From assembly GCA_964543475.1 (NCBI GenBank), contig CAZIYJ010000019.1, forward strand, positions 1 through 14,270: a DNA stretch of 14,270 nt. Reading direction: 5' to 3'. The DNA is from JAYSYM01 sp964543475 (GTDB lineage: Bacteria > Bdellovibrionota > Bdellovibrionia > Bdellovibrionales > JAMPXM01). This document shows positions 1-7,705 of this stretch, piece after piece. Numbering within the stretch: position 1 is the stretch's first letter; every line of letters starts with the position of its first letter. Below the pieces are notes generated by a model, which worked only from the letters and a program-made list of their open reading frames with translations, made no database searches and had not been told where the DNA came from. Both the position numbers and the translations under genes were made by a program.

Positions 1-1
1 C

Positions 2-2362
2 GCTAACATTCAATTCGCTGTTCATCCTACAACCGGTGAGCGAGTTGTGATCGAAATGAATCCGCGAGTCAGTCGTTCATCAGCTCTCGCGAGTAAGGCA
101 ACTGGCTTTCCGATCGCAAAGATCGCAGCTCTCCTTGCCGTAGGTTACACTTTAGATGAAATAAGAAACGATATCACCAAAACAACTCCAAGTTGTTACG
201 AGCCGGCTCTCGACTATGTCGTTACCAAAATCCCTCGCTTTGCATTCGAGAAGTTCCCTGGCTCAAAAGATCTTTTGACGACGCAGATGAAAAGCGTCGG
301 CGAAGTCATGGGAATTGGCCGCACATTCAAAGAGTCTTTTCAAAAAGCGATCTGTTCACTCGAAAACCGAGATGAAGGCTTGATGCCGGTCGTCTTTCAG
401 GAAGCGAAAATTGCTTATCCAAACAGCCAGCGACTATTTCATGTCGCGCAAGCGCTGCGAGAGGGACAGTCGGTCGATTACGTCCATCGGCTCACTCAAA
501 TTTCGCCTTGGTTTCTTGAGCAACTCGAAGAAATCATTCAACTTGAAAAAACGATTGAGGGAAGCAAAGAGCTTACGCCGCAGCTTTTGCTCAAAGCAAA
601 ACGCATGGGCTTCTCCGATGCGAATATTGCGCGGATCAGACGAGTTTACCGCGCCTCAGCTGACATCAAAGAGATTCGAGAATTCCGTCACAAGCACGGC
701 ATTCGACCTGCATTTTTACAAGTCGACACGTGCGCAGGAGAGTTTGCCTCTAACACTCCCTATTTTTATTCAACTTACTGGTCTAAGCCTTCAGAAATCG
801 TGAAGAGAGAAAAACCTGCAGTGGTCGTTCTCGGCAGCGGACCAAATCGCATCGGTCAAGGGATTGAATTTGATTACAGCTGTGTGCGCGGAGTGAAGCA
901 GCTGCAGAAGCAAGGCAAACATGTTGTCATGGTCAACTCGAATCCCGAGACCGTTTCAACTGATTACGACACATCAGACGAATTATACTTCGAGCCACTC
1001 ACTGAAGAAGCAGTCGGCGAAATTTTAAATCACATTAGTTCTGAAGGTTTCGTCGCTCAGCTGGGCGGACAAACTCCGATCAACCTCGCTTCAGGCCTAG
1101 TTAAGCAGGGCTATAATTTACTCGGTTCAACTTTGAAATCGATTGATATGGCAGAAGATCGAGGGCTTTTTTCAAAAGTTTGTCGCGAACTTAATTTTAA
1201 AATTCCAGTTTCTGGAATGGCAGAATCGTTAGCGCAAGCAAAATCAATCGTTGCAACAATTGGTTATCCTGTTATCTGCCGGCCAAGTTACGTCATCGGC
1301 GGACGAAGAATGGAAGTTGTCGAGTCAGACGAAGAATTACAAGGATACTTCGAACGACACGGAAGCTTTATCACTAAGACGGCCCCGTGCTTGCTAGATC
1401 AGTTCTTGGTGGGTGCACTTGAAGTCGACATCGATTTAGTTCGCGGAAAAGATTGGTCAGTGATCGGCGGAATCGTCGAGCACATTGAAGCTGCTGGCGT
1501 TCACAGTGGAGATAGCATGGGTGTTTTACCTCCGCAGCGTCTCAAGCCAGAAACTTGCCGCCGCATCGAAGAGCTTAGTATTGCTCTTGCGAATCGAATG
1601 GAAACAATCGGTCACCTCAACCTCCAGCTAGCAGTAAAAGACGATCAAGTTTATATGCTCGAAGCGAACCCTCGCAGTTCTCGCTCGCTTCCATTCGTTG
1701 CAAAAGCGACTCGGATTCCGCTGATTGATCTTGGGATTCGAGCCATGCTTGGGCACACCAGCGCCGAAGTTAAGCCCGAACGTTACGATTGGCACCAAAC
1801 TAAAGTAGTGAGTGTTAAAGGTGTTGTGTTCCCATTCAAGAAATTTGCAGATGCCGATTCAATTCTCGGCCCCGAAATGAAGTCGACAGGTGAGAGTATG
1901 GGGAGAGGAAAAGATTATGCTGAAGCCTTATTAAAAGCTTCGATCTCGAGCCACATTCATCTACCTAAAAAAGGTGAAGTCTTTCTCTCGCTTAGAGATA
2001 AAGATAAAACTGAGCTTCTCCCGATCGTAAAGTCTCTTGTTGAGCTAGGTTACACTCTGACGGCAACCGTTGGTACAGCTCAGTTTTTATTTGAAGAAGG
2101 TATCGACTGTGTTCCAGTAAAGAAAGTTCATGAAGGGCGCCCTAACTGTGTCGATCGAATTCGTTCAGGCAAAGTGGCATTCGTGATTAATACAACTTCA
2201 GGCCGTCGGGCGGTTGAAGCAAGTTTTAGTATTCGCCGAAGCTGTATCGACTATGCAATTCCTTGTATTACCGAAAGCCAAGCCGCTGAAGCAATGCTTC
2301 TTGCCATTCAGAAGCAGAGATCGCGACAATTTAGCGTGCAAGCCATCGAGAAAATGCTGTGA
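2..2362 (+). CDS. carB: Carbamoyl-phosphate synthase large subunit, 5'-truncated by window edge
   Basis: CarB makes carbamoyl phosphate from bicarbonate, ammonia (delivered by CarA from glutamine) and two ATP, feeding pyrimidine and arginine synthesis in the cytoplasm. The reading frame is open from base 2, so the GTG at 47 is an internal valine and not the start. The visible 786 residues begin at the end of the first ATP-grasp domain (VIEMNPRVSRSSALASKATG, just after nt 46). The oligomerisation domain follows, then the second synthetase half (VLGSGPNRIGQGIEFDY near nt 825-875; GYPVICRPSYVIGGRRMEVV near nt 1262-1320; EANPRSSRS near nt 1660). It ends with the MGS-like allosteric domain (about nt 1970-2350, containing NTTSGRRA). 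Compared with the ~1070-residue family norm, about 285 N-terminal residues lie upstream. The stop overlaps the GTG start of the next gene by four bases, so the ABC genes are probably co-transcribed with it. Confidence 0.97.
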   Translation, partial: ANIQFAVHPTTGERVVIEMNPRVSRSSALASKATGFPIAKIAALLAVGYTLDEIRNDITKTTPSCYEPALDYVVTKIPRFAFEKFPGSKDLLTTQMKSVGEVMGIGRTFKESFQKAICSLENRDEGLMPVVFQEAKIAYPNSQRLFHVAQALREGQSVDYVHRLTQISPWFLEQLEEIIQLEKTIEGSKELTPQLLLKAKRMGFSDANIARIRRVYRASADIKEIREFRHKHGIRPAFLQVDTCAGEFASNTPYFYSTYWSKPSEIVKREKPAVVVLGSGPNRIGQGIEFDYSCVRGVKQLQKQGKHVVMVNSNPETVSTDYDTSDELYFEPLTEEAVGEILNHISSEGFVAQLGGQTPINLASGLVKQGYNLLGSTLKSIDMAEDRGLFSKVCRELNFKIPVSGMAESLAQAKSIVATIGYPVICRPSYVIGGRRMEVVESDEELQGYFERHGSFITKTAPCLLDQFLVGALEVDIDLVRGKDWSVIGGIVEHIEAAGVHSGDSMGVLPPQRLKPETCRRIEELSIALANRMETIGHLNLQLAVKDDQVYMLEANPRSSRSLPFVAKATRIPLIDLGIRAMLGHTSAEVKPERYDWHQTKVVSVKGVVFPFKKFADADSILGPEMKSTGESMGRGKDYAEALLKASISSHIHLPKKGEVFLSLRDKDKTELLPIVKSLVELGYTLTATVGTAQFLFEEGIDCVPVKKVHEGRPNCVDRIRSGKVAFVINTTSGRRAVEASFSIRRSCIDYAIPCITESQAAEAMLLAIQKQRSRQFSVQAIEKML

Positions 2363-3252
2363 GCAATACGGTTCTAAAAGTCGTCAATCTTTCGAAGTCT
2401 TATAAGCGTAGCGCGCTTCAAGCTCGCGTCGACGCTCTCAAAGATGTAAGTTTCGATGTGAGTGCCGGTCAGATCACCGGTTTTCTCGGCGCCAACGGCG
2501 CTGGTAAAACAACTTCAATAAAATGCATCCTCGAACTTGCTCGCGCAGATCGCGGCGAAGTTTTTTATTTCGGCCAAAAGGGACTATCGGCTGAAGCGAG
2601 AGCAAAGATTGGTTTCTTACCTGAGCGCCCTTACTTTTATGAGTATCTAACAGGTCGCGAATTCCTGCGCTTTTATGGTCAGCTTGCGAATATGAAACCG
2701 AATGACCTCAATCAGCAGACAAAAACTTTGCTCGAAAAAGTTGGATTGGCACATGCGGCTGATCGTCCACTTAGGGGTTACTCAAAAGGGATGCTTCAGC
2801 GGGTCGGAATTGCTCAAGCACTTATTCACCGACCACAGCTGATTATTCTCGATGAACCTGTGACGGGTTTAGATCCTGATGGGCGCTTTGAAATTCGCGA
2901 AATTATTCTTGCCGCTGCAAAATCTGGAACGGCTGTTTTCTTTAGTAGCCACTTGCTTCCAGATGCCGAAAGTCTGTGTGATCGATTAGTCATACTGAAA
3001 AAAGGAAATCTAATTTATCAAGGTGCGACTGCAGATCTTTTGCAGAAGCACACATCGGGATACGAAATTAGCTACCAGTCTCTTACTGGTGCAAAAACAG
3101 ATAAAGTGAGAGACGAAAAAGAGCTTCAAGAGTTTATTGATAAGCTTCGCGTTTCAAAAAACGTAATTACTGAAATTAAACCAAATCGGTCAAGCCTCGA
3201 AGAAGTTTTCATGGAAATGGCATTCGATAAAAAGAAAGAGGCCCAACCATGA
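2359..3252 (+). CDS. pilH: ABC transporter ATP-binding protein, PilH-like (Myxococcus sense)
   Basis: This is a cytoplasmic ATPase subunit that powers an ABC-2 type membrane transporter. Over 297 residues it shows Walker A GANGAGKTT (about 44-52), a Q-loop region reading GFLPERPYFYEY (about 85-96), an ABC signature variant YSKGMLQRVG (about 141-150), Walker B LIILDEPVTGLDPDGR (about 161-176) and an H-loop SSHLL (His198). The last 90 residues form a C-terminal extension ending in SSLEEVFMEM, as in exporter-type subfamilies. The start is GTG inside a GTGA overlap with the carB stop, and the stop overlaps the permease start as ATGA, so translation is coupled on both sides. The family call is certain. 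The pilH name rests on gene order: M. xanthus has an ABC ATPase and permease (pilH, pilI) just before pilD and pilM-Q. It is unrelated to the Pseudomonas chemotaxis-like PilH. Confidence 0.9.
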   Translation: MSNTVLKVVNLSKSYKRSALQARVDALKDVSFDVSAGQITGFLGANGAGKTTSIKCILELARADRGEVFYFGQKGLSAEARAKIGFLPERPYFYEYLTGREFLRFYGQLANMKPNDLNQQTKTLLEKVGLAHAADRPLRGYSKGMLQRVGIAQALIHRPQLIILDEPVTGLDPDGRFEIREIILAAAKSGTAVFFSSHLLPDAESLCDRLVILKKGNLIYQGATADLLQKHTSGYEISYQSLTGAKTDKVRDEKELQEFIDKLRVSKNVITEIKPNRSSLEEVFMEMAFDKKKEAQP

Positions 3253-4016
3253 ATGCGGTAAGAGTTATTGCAATCAATACTTTTCGCGAAATTATTCGAG
3301 ACCGTATTCTCTATGGCATTTTGGTTTTTGCTCTCTTGCTCATCGGGCTAAGTCTTGCGCTAGGACAATTAAGCTTTGCAGAGCAGAGTCGAATCTCTGC
3401 AAATTTTGGCTTCACGGGCATTCACCTTTCGGCTGCTATACTTGCGATTTTCATTGGTAGTTCGCTGGTCGCCCGAGAAATTGAGAAACGAACAATCATG
3501 ACTTTGCTTGTTCGACCTCTCACCAGAACTCAGTTTATCATCGGCAAGTTTTTTGGGTTGGTGATGGTTTTAACTTCTTTGATTGCAGGGCTAGCGTTGG
3601 TTTTGCTCGGAGTTGTGAGTTTTCTTGAACTCAAAATTGAACTCAATTTTTTGATTGCGATTATTGGTATCTGGTTTGAGTCTCTGTTGCTCCTATCGCT
3701 TGCGCTTTTCTTCGGAAGTTTTGCGCGTCCAACTATGACGGTGGTCTTTGCCGGATCGTTTTTCTTAATCGGGCATTGGGTTGATAGTTTAAAATTCTTC
3801 GTAGAAAAGAGTCAGTCGACCAGTTTTCAAATTCTGGGAACGGTCATTACTAAGGTGTTTCCAAATCTCGAAGTTTTAAATTGGCGATCTGCTCCTGTTT
3901 ACGAGCTCCAAGTTCCGGCCTCGACAACTCTGCCAGCTCTTCTCTATGCTTTGGCTTGGATCATCTTCCTACTCTCGCTAACGTCGCTAATTTTCAGGAG
4001 ACGCGATTTTGTTTGA
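3249..4016 (+). CDS. pilI: ABC-2 type transporter permease, PilI-like (Myxococcus sense)
   Basis: This is the membrane subunit that pairs with the preceding ATPase. It has 255 residues and about six hydrophobic segments: about 22-42, 57-75, 100-125, 132-158, 162-178 and 227-249. After the second segment comes the typical ABC-2 motif REIEKRTIMTLLVRPLTRTQF, and the C-terminus ends in RRRDFV, both as in NosY/YhaP-like permeases. The ATG lies in an ATGA overlap with the ATPase stop. Its own last codons overlap the TTG start of pilD by eight bases. In M. xanthus the equivalent pair is reported as needed for pilus assembly, but the substrate is not known to me. A general exporter that merely sits next to pil genes is the alternative. 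The fold and pairing are secure; the pilus role is inferred from context. Confidence 0.85.
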   Translation: MNAVRVIAINTFREIIRDRILYGILVFALLLIGLSLALGQLSFAEQSRISANFGFTGIHLSAAILAIFIGSSLVAREIEKRTIMTLLVRPLTRTQFIIGKFFGLVMVLTSLIAGLALVLLGVVSFLELKIELNFLIAIIGIWFESLLLLSLALFFGSFARPTMTVVFAGSFFLIGHWVDSLKFFVEKSQSTSFQILGTVITKVFPNLEVLNWRSAPVYELQVPASTTLPALLYALAWIIFLLSLTSLIFRRRDFV

Positions 4017-4815
4017 TGTTGTTGCTGCTAATCCGCAAATAGGAATCGCAATTTTCTTTATTCTCGGCTGTTTGTTTGGCAGTTTTGCAAATGTCATTAT
4101 AGTGCGAATGCCAAAAGGCGAAAGCATTGCAATACCGCGCAGCTTTTGTCGGAGCTGTAAAAATACGATCAAGTGGTACCACAATATTCCCGTGCTTTCG
4201 TGGATTCTCCTCGGTGGAAAGTGCGCTTACTGCCGCGCGCCTTATTCAATCCGCTATCCATTAACTGAGCTTCTAATGGGAATTGCCTTTGCTCTTACTT
4301 TCTACGTCAGTGGTTGGTCTTTTACTTTAATTGAATATACCTATTTCGTTTTTGCACTCATCACGTGTGCCTTCATCGATCTTGATCACATGATCCTTCC
4401 AGATAAATTTACTCTTTCAGGGATTGTGATTGGTTTAGTTGGAGCAGCGATCAATCCCGAGCGCGATTTTTTACAAAGCCTTTATGGCGTACTTATGGGC
4501 GGAGGCTTTCTCTGGGCTGTGGCGTATTTGTACTACGCGTTTCGTGGCCGCGAAGGAATGGGCGGAGGAGACATCAAACTATTAGCTTGGATTGGCGCTA
4601 TGCTGGGCTGGCAAGCCATCCCAATTGTCATCTTACTTTCGAGTGTTGTCGGGAGTTTAGTCGGAATCGCCTTCGCCTTCAGGACTAAAGACGGGATGAA
4701 ATACGCGATTCCCTTTGGTCCATTTCTTGTCGCCGCAACTTTGTTTTATATCTTCGTCGAAGGTGATCGAATTGGTGAATGGTACCTATCTATTCATGGT
4801 CTAGGCCCGACCTAG
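4009..4815 (+). CDS. pilD: Type IV prepilin peptidase / N-methyltransferase
   Basis: PilD is an inner-membrane aspartyl protease that removes the short leader of type IV prepilins and pseudopilins and methylates the new N-terminus. At 268 residues it has normal family length. The cytoplasmic N-terminal domain carries two CxxC pairs (Cys47/50 in CRSC and Cys72/75 in CAYC), typical of bifunctional zinc-binding PilD enzymes, and the family block GSFANVIIVRMP near residue 25. The catalytic aspartates are visible in FIDLDHMILPD (Asp124) and GMGGGDIK (Asp188). Hydrophobic segments fill the rest. The start chosen is TTG 4009, because CAGGAG at 3995-4000 sits eight bases upstream and the MFDVVAANP N-terminus fits. 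It overlaps the permease gene by eight bases and is the last gene of the upstream group, followed by a 125-base gap with its own promoter. No clear terminator follows. Confidence 0.95.
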   Translation: MFDVVAANPQIGIAIFFILGCLFGSFANVIIVRMPKGESIAIPRSFCRSCKNTIKWYHNIPVLSWILLGGKCAYCRAPYSIRYPLTELLMGIAFALTFYVSGWSFTLIEYTYFVFALITCAFIDLDHMILPDKFTLSGIVIGLVGAAINPERDFLQSLYGVLMGGGFLWAVAYLYYAFRGREGMGGGDIKLLAWIGAMLGWQAIPIVILLSSVVGSLVGIAFAFRTKDGMKYAIPFGPFLVAATLFYIFVEGDRIGEWYLSIHGLGPT

Positions 4816-4840
4816 GCCGCGCTCTCAAGATGTCATAAAA

Positions 4841-4869
4841 TTGACAACAAATTCCAGTTCCTATTTAAT
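4841..4869 (+). promoter_or_regulatory. Sigma70-type promoter for the pilM-Q operon
   Basis: A perfect TTGACA (-35, 4841-4846) is followed, after a 17-base spacer, by TTTAAT (-10, 4864-4869; five of six consensus bases). It lies in the only sizeable gap between carB and the end of the pil genes. A start site near 4876 would give a leader of about 65 bases before the pilM ATG at 4941. The AGGG at 4931-4934 serves as ribosome binding site. It predicts that pilM-Q can be transcribed independently of the carB-pilD group. The call rests on sequence match only. Confidence 0.65.
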
Positions 4870-4940
4870 TTAGTAAAGCATTCTCAAGTATTTACAGCTG
4901 GTTTCGTGCGTCATCTTAGAAAGGCATCTCAGGGTTCATA

Positions 4941-5993
4941 ATGCTGTTTTCGTCAAAAAAGCTTCTCGGCTTGGACATTGGTACAAGTTCGCTGAAGATC
5001 GCAGAAATTGAAGAACGGGGAAAGCGTCTTACGCTTAATCGTTTTTCTGTGCTGCCAATTCAATACGGCATTACGAACAGTGGCGACATTTCAGATCCGC
5101 CGTCACTTTCATCGGCAATTTCAACAATCGCGTCAATGGTGAAATCAAAACGTAAGAATGTTGCAACCGGCATGTGGGGCACGTCAGTGATCGTAAAAAA
5201 AATTACGATGCCACTCATGGACGAGCGCCTGGTTCAAGAGCAGATCAAGTGGGAAGCTGAGCAGTACATCCCCTTCGATATCAACGAAGTAAGTTTAGAG
5301 CACGTGATACTCAAAAATCGGCCAAGTACTGGCGAAACGATGGATGTCCTTCTGGTGGCTGCAAAGCAAGAAGTGATTTTTCGCTACATTGAATCGGTGA
5401 GCGGAGCGGGACTTAAACTTTCCTCGCTCGATGTAAGCGCGTTCGCTCTAGCAAACTGTTTTACGGCTAACTACGGAAATATTGCAGGTGCAGTCGCTGT
5501 CATTGATATCGGCGCCGGCGTTACAAACCTCGTTATTGTCGAAAACGGAGAAGTCATTTTTGGTCGCGACCTTTCGGTTGGCGGAATGAACTACACAAAT
5601 GATATTCACCGAACTATGGGCGTGAGCATTGATGAAGCTGAAGCACTAAAGATTAGCTCTTCGATGAATCAAGCAGCACCCGCAGAACTTAATACTGTGA
5701 TCTCGTCATCGCACGAAAACGTACTCGAGGAACTTCGCAACAGTTTTGAGTTCTTCGCCGCGACAGCCGGTAACAGTGTTATCACTCGAGTTTATTTGAC
5801 CGGCGGCAGTTCAGTGACCCCCGGTTTGGCAGAGGGAATCACGCGTGCAACTGCTTTGCCAGTTGAGCGATTTGATGTATTTAATCGGATTGATATTAAT
5901 CAACGAAATATTCCGAGCGACTTTGTTGAACAAATTCGTTCGGTCTCCGCTGTTGCGATTGGTTTAGCCCTGCGCAAAGTAGGTGACTCGTGA
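4941..5993 (+). CDS. pilM: Type IV pilus actin-like assembly protein PilM
   Basis: PilM is a cytoplasmic actin-fold protein that binds the N-terminal tail of PilN and links the inner-membrane alignment complex to the pilus motor. The 350-residue protein has phosphate-1 loop LDIGTSSLKI (residues 11-20), the family block from PLMDERLVQEQIKWEAEQYI to PFDINEV (91-117), phosphate-2 loop VIDIGAGVTN (187-196) and the C-terminal adenosine motif VYLTGGSSVTPGLAEGI (about 284-300). There is no signal peptide or membrane segment. The ATG start has AGGG six bases upstream and matches the usual N-terminus, a few residues before GLDIG. The TGA overlaps the pilN GTG (GTGA), so PilM and its partner PilN are translationally coupled. 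Confidence 0.96.
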   Translation: MLFSSKKLLGLDIGTSSLKIAEIEERGKRLTLNRFSVLPIQYGITNSGDISDPPSLSSAISTIASMVKSKRKNVATGMWGTSVIVKKITMPLMDERLVQEQIKWEAEQYIPFDINEVSLEHVILKNRPSTGETMDVLLVAAKQEVIFRYIESVSGAGLKLSSLDVSAFALANCFTANYGNIAGAVAVIDIGAGVTNLVIVENGEVIFGRDLSVGGMNYTNDIHRTMGVSIDEAEALKISSSMNQAAPAELNTVISSSHENVLEELRNSFEFFAATAGNSVITRVYLTGGSSVTPGLAEGITRATALPVERFDVFNRIDINQRNIPSDFVEQIRSVSAVAIGLALRKVGDS

Positions 5994-6583
5994 TTAAGAT
6001 CAACCTTCTAAAAAGTGCGGGTGCGACTGCAAGTGTCTCGAGCGCTGGTTCTGGAAGTTCGCTTTCGCCTGAAATTCAAAAAGAAGCCGGAAAGCGCATG
6101 GGCGTTATTCTCGGGGCTGTTGCAGTACTTTACCTTTACAATATGTTTGTGGTCAGAGCTCAGCAAGACCGCCTCGCGGCGATCAATTCAGAAATTGCGG
6201 GAATCGAAGCGCAAAGAACGGCTCTTGGGCCGACCACTCCGCTCGTTGAAAAGTATAATGCCGAAAAGAAAACTATCGAAGGCCAACTTGAAGTGCTTCG
6301 GGTTCTGGCGCGAAATCGTCTGCGCGAAGTAAAAGCCCTCGATTCGATTCAAAGTTTAATGGGCGACAAAACTTGGATTCGTGAATTAGTAACTGAATCA
6401 GGCATTCTTTTAATGAGCGGATACTCATTAACGGATGACGGAATTACGGAAGTCATTCGCTCACTCGACAATAGTGTATTTTTCTCGGATCTCGTTGTGA
6501 AGAGCACGGGTGAAGAGCGAGTTGATCAAGCTATGGTAAAGCGTTTTGATGTTGAATTCAAAATCGGAGCGCGAAATGAATGA
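5990..6583 (+). CDS. pilN: Type IV pilus inner-membrane assembly protein PilN
   Basis: PilN is a bitopic inner-membrane protein. Its cytoplasmic tail docks into PilM and its periplasmic domain forms dimers with PilO. The 197-residue product begins MIKINLLK, the conserved INLL motif that binds PilM. A Ser/Gly/Ala-rich stretch (residues 9-25) follows, then one transmembrane helix (about 37-55, ending NMFVV). A coiled-coil region (about 57-100) leads into a compact mixed alpha/beta C-terminal domain. The linker between INLL and the membrane helix seems longer and of lower complexity than in the Pseudomonas protein as I recall it. The start is GTG, overlapping the pilM stop by four bases. The 3' end overlaps pilO by eight bases. 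Confidence 0.93.
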   Translation: MIKINLLKSAGATASVSSAGSGSSLSPEIQKEAGKRMGVILGAVAVLYLYNMFVVRAQQDRLAAINSEIAGIEAQRTALGPTTPLVEKYNAEKKTIEGQLEVLRVLARNRLREVKALDSIQSLMGDKTWIRELVTESGILLMSGYSLTDDGITEVIRSLDNSVFFSDLVVKSTGEERVDQAMVKRFDVEFKIGARNE

Positions 6584-7181
6584 CCTAATTAACAAATTAG
6601 CGATCATGCCATGGGCTCGGGTTTTTGTGATTGCCGGATTAGTCGCGCTTGTCTACTGGCAGTTCGGACTTGAAGAAGGTGTCACTGAAGAGCAGTTCCA
6701 AGCGGCCGAGGCAAATCGCAATCAAGCAGAAATAAGCCTCGCTGCGACTCAAAAAGCTGTCGCTGATTTAAAAAAGTTTCGGGAAGAGCTTGATTTGATG
6801 GCTTCGCAGTTTGAACAAGTAGTTGAGCTCATGCCTCCTGAAGCGAATGTTGCCGACTTTATGTTAATGGTTCGAGAAGAGGCGACTAAAGCAGGCGCAC
6901 GGGTTAAGAAGCTTGAGCCTGCAAAAGAGATCGTGAAAGTTGATTTTTACGAAACAAGAAAATTAGAAATTTCTTTAGAGGGTGACTACGCCCAAATACT
7001 TACTTTCCTATCCAATCTTTCGCGACTTAAGCGATTGGTGACTGTCGGTAGACTTGTGCTCGCTCAGGTTACGACTGCTGAAAAAGAATCAAAAGTTTCC
7101 TTCACGGGAAGCCTCGTTAGCTACCGATATTTGGCGCAACTTCCGCCGGGAGCATCGCCAGCACCAGGAGGGACTCAATAG
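6576..7181 (+). CDS. pilO: Type IV pilus inner-membrane assembly protein PilO
   Basis: PilO pairs with PilN in the periplasm and helps position PilP and the pilus machinery. The frame is open further upstream, but ATG 6576 is preferred: GGAG at 6566-6569 lies six bases before it and the resulting N-terminus (MNDLINKLAIMPW) is normal for the family. It gives 201 residues: a short cytoplasmic tail, one transmembrane helix (about 15-31), a coiled coil (about 40-85) and a ferredoxin-like periplasmic domain with the typical LEISLEGDYAQILTFLSNL block (about 127-145). The C-terminus is a Pro/Gly/Ala tail. It overlaps pilN by eight bases and shares its last base with the pilP start. Confidence 0.93.
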   Translation: MNDLINKLAIMPWARVFVIAGLVALVYWQFGLEEGVTEEQFQAAEANRNQAEISLAATQKAVADLKKFREELDLMASQFEQVVELMPPEANVADFMLMVREEATKAGARVKKLEPAKEIVKVDFYETRKLEISLEGDYAQILTFLSNLSRLKRLVTVGRLVLAQVTTAEKESKVSFTGSLVSYRYLAQLPPGASPAPGGTQ

Positions 7182-7693
7182 TGTTCATCACTTTGAAACT
7201 CCTTTTTGTAGCGTTCATCGTAAGTGCTCAAGCGCCAGGCGCCCCTGTTCCTCCGCCTCCGGTCACGCCAGGAATTCAAAATGGCCAAGCGAATGCGCCA
7301 GGTAATGATCCAAATTTACGAAATTCAGCTGACCCTTTATCTGGACTACTCGATCCTTTCGAGTACCAAGCGCGCGGGCGTCGTGACCCGTTCACGCGGC
7401 CAATAGTTGATAGGCCAGTAGCAGAAGGGGCTTACCATGGTCCGTTCTTACCTTTGCAGCGTTTCAACTTAACTGACTTGAAACTCACTGCGATTATTTG
7501 GAATGTGAGTCGTCCAAAAGCGATGATCATAGATCCAGAACAGAAGGTTCATATTGTTGGACCGAATACTAAAATTGGAAGAAATAACGGCTACATTGCG
7601 GCGATTCGCGAAGGCGAGATTGTTGTTGTTGAAACGATGGAAGAGGAAGGTAACCTTCTCTCTTCAACAAAAATTTTGCGAATAGTGAAATAG
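7181..7693 (+). CDS. pilP: Type IV pilus assembly protein PilP, without a lipobox
   Basis: PilP links the PilN/PilO dimer to the periplasmic domains of the secretin PilQ. The 170 residues contain a hydrophobic N-terminus (about 3-16, ending VSAQA), then a Pro/Ala/Asn-rich linker. The signature RRDPF follows at residues 67-71, and then the beta-domain blocks FNLTDLKLTAI (about 95-105) and IGRNNGYIAAIREGEIVVV (about 132-150). PilP is usually a lipoprotein, but this one has no cysteine anywhere, so it is either cleaved by signal peptidase I after AQA or kept as a membrane anchor. The start is GTG, with a strong AGGAGG at 7166-7171 nine bases upstream; its first base is the last base of the pilO stop. 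Confidence 0.93.
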   Translation: MFITLKLLFVAFIVSAQAPGAPVPPPPVTPGIQNGQANAPGNDPNLRNSADPLSGLLDPFEYQARGRRDPFTRPIVDRPVAEGAYHGPFLPLQRFNLTDLKLTAIIWNVSRPKAMIIDPEQKVHIVGPNTKIGRNNGYIAAIREGEIVVVETMEEEGNLLSSTKILRIVK

Positions 7694-7705
7694 GGAGTGT
7701 TAAGG

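Noticed and set aside
47..49. GTG as the start of the first gene
   Set aside because: The frame continues open to base 2 with CarB-like sequence (NIQFAVHPTTGERVVIEMNPR), so GTG is an internal valine and the gene is cut by the window edge.
411..803. 130-codon + strand open frame inside carB
   Set aside because: It lies wholly within the clearly coding CarB frame and its product has no recognisable domain.
4795..4840. Terminator after pilD
   Set aside because: The CTAGGCC repeats here form only 4-bp stems and no T-run follows.
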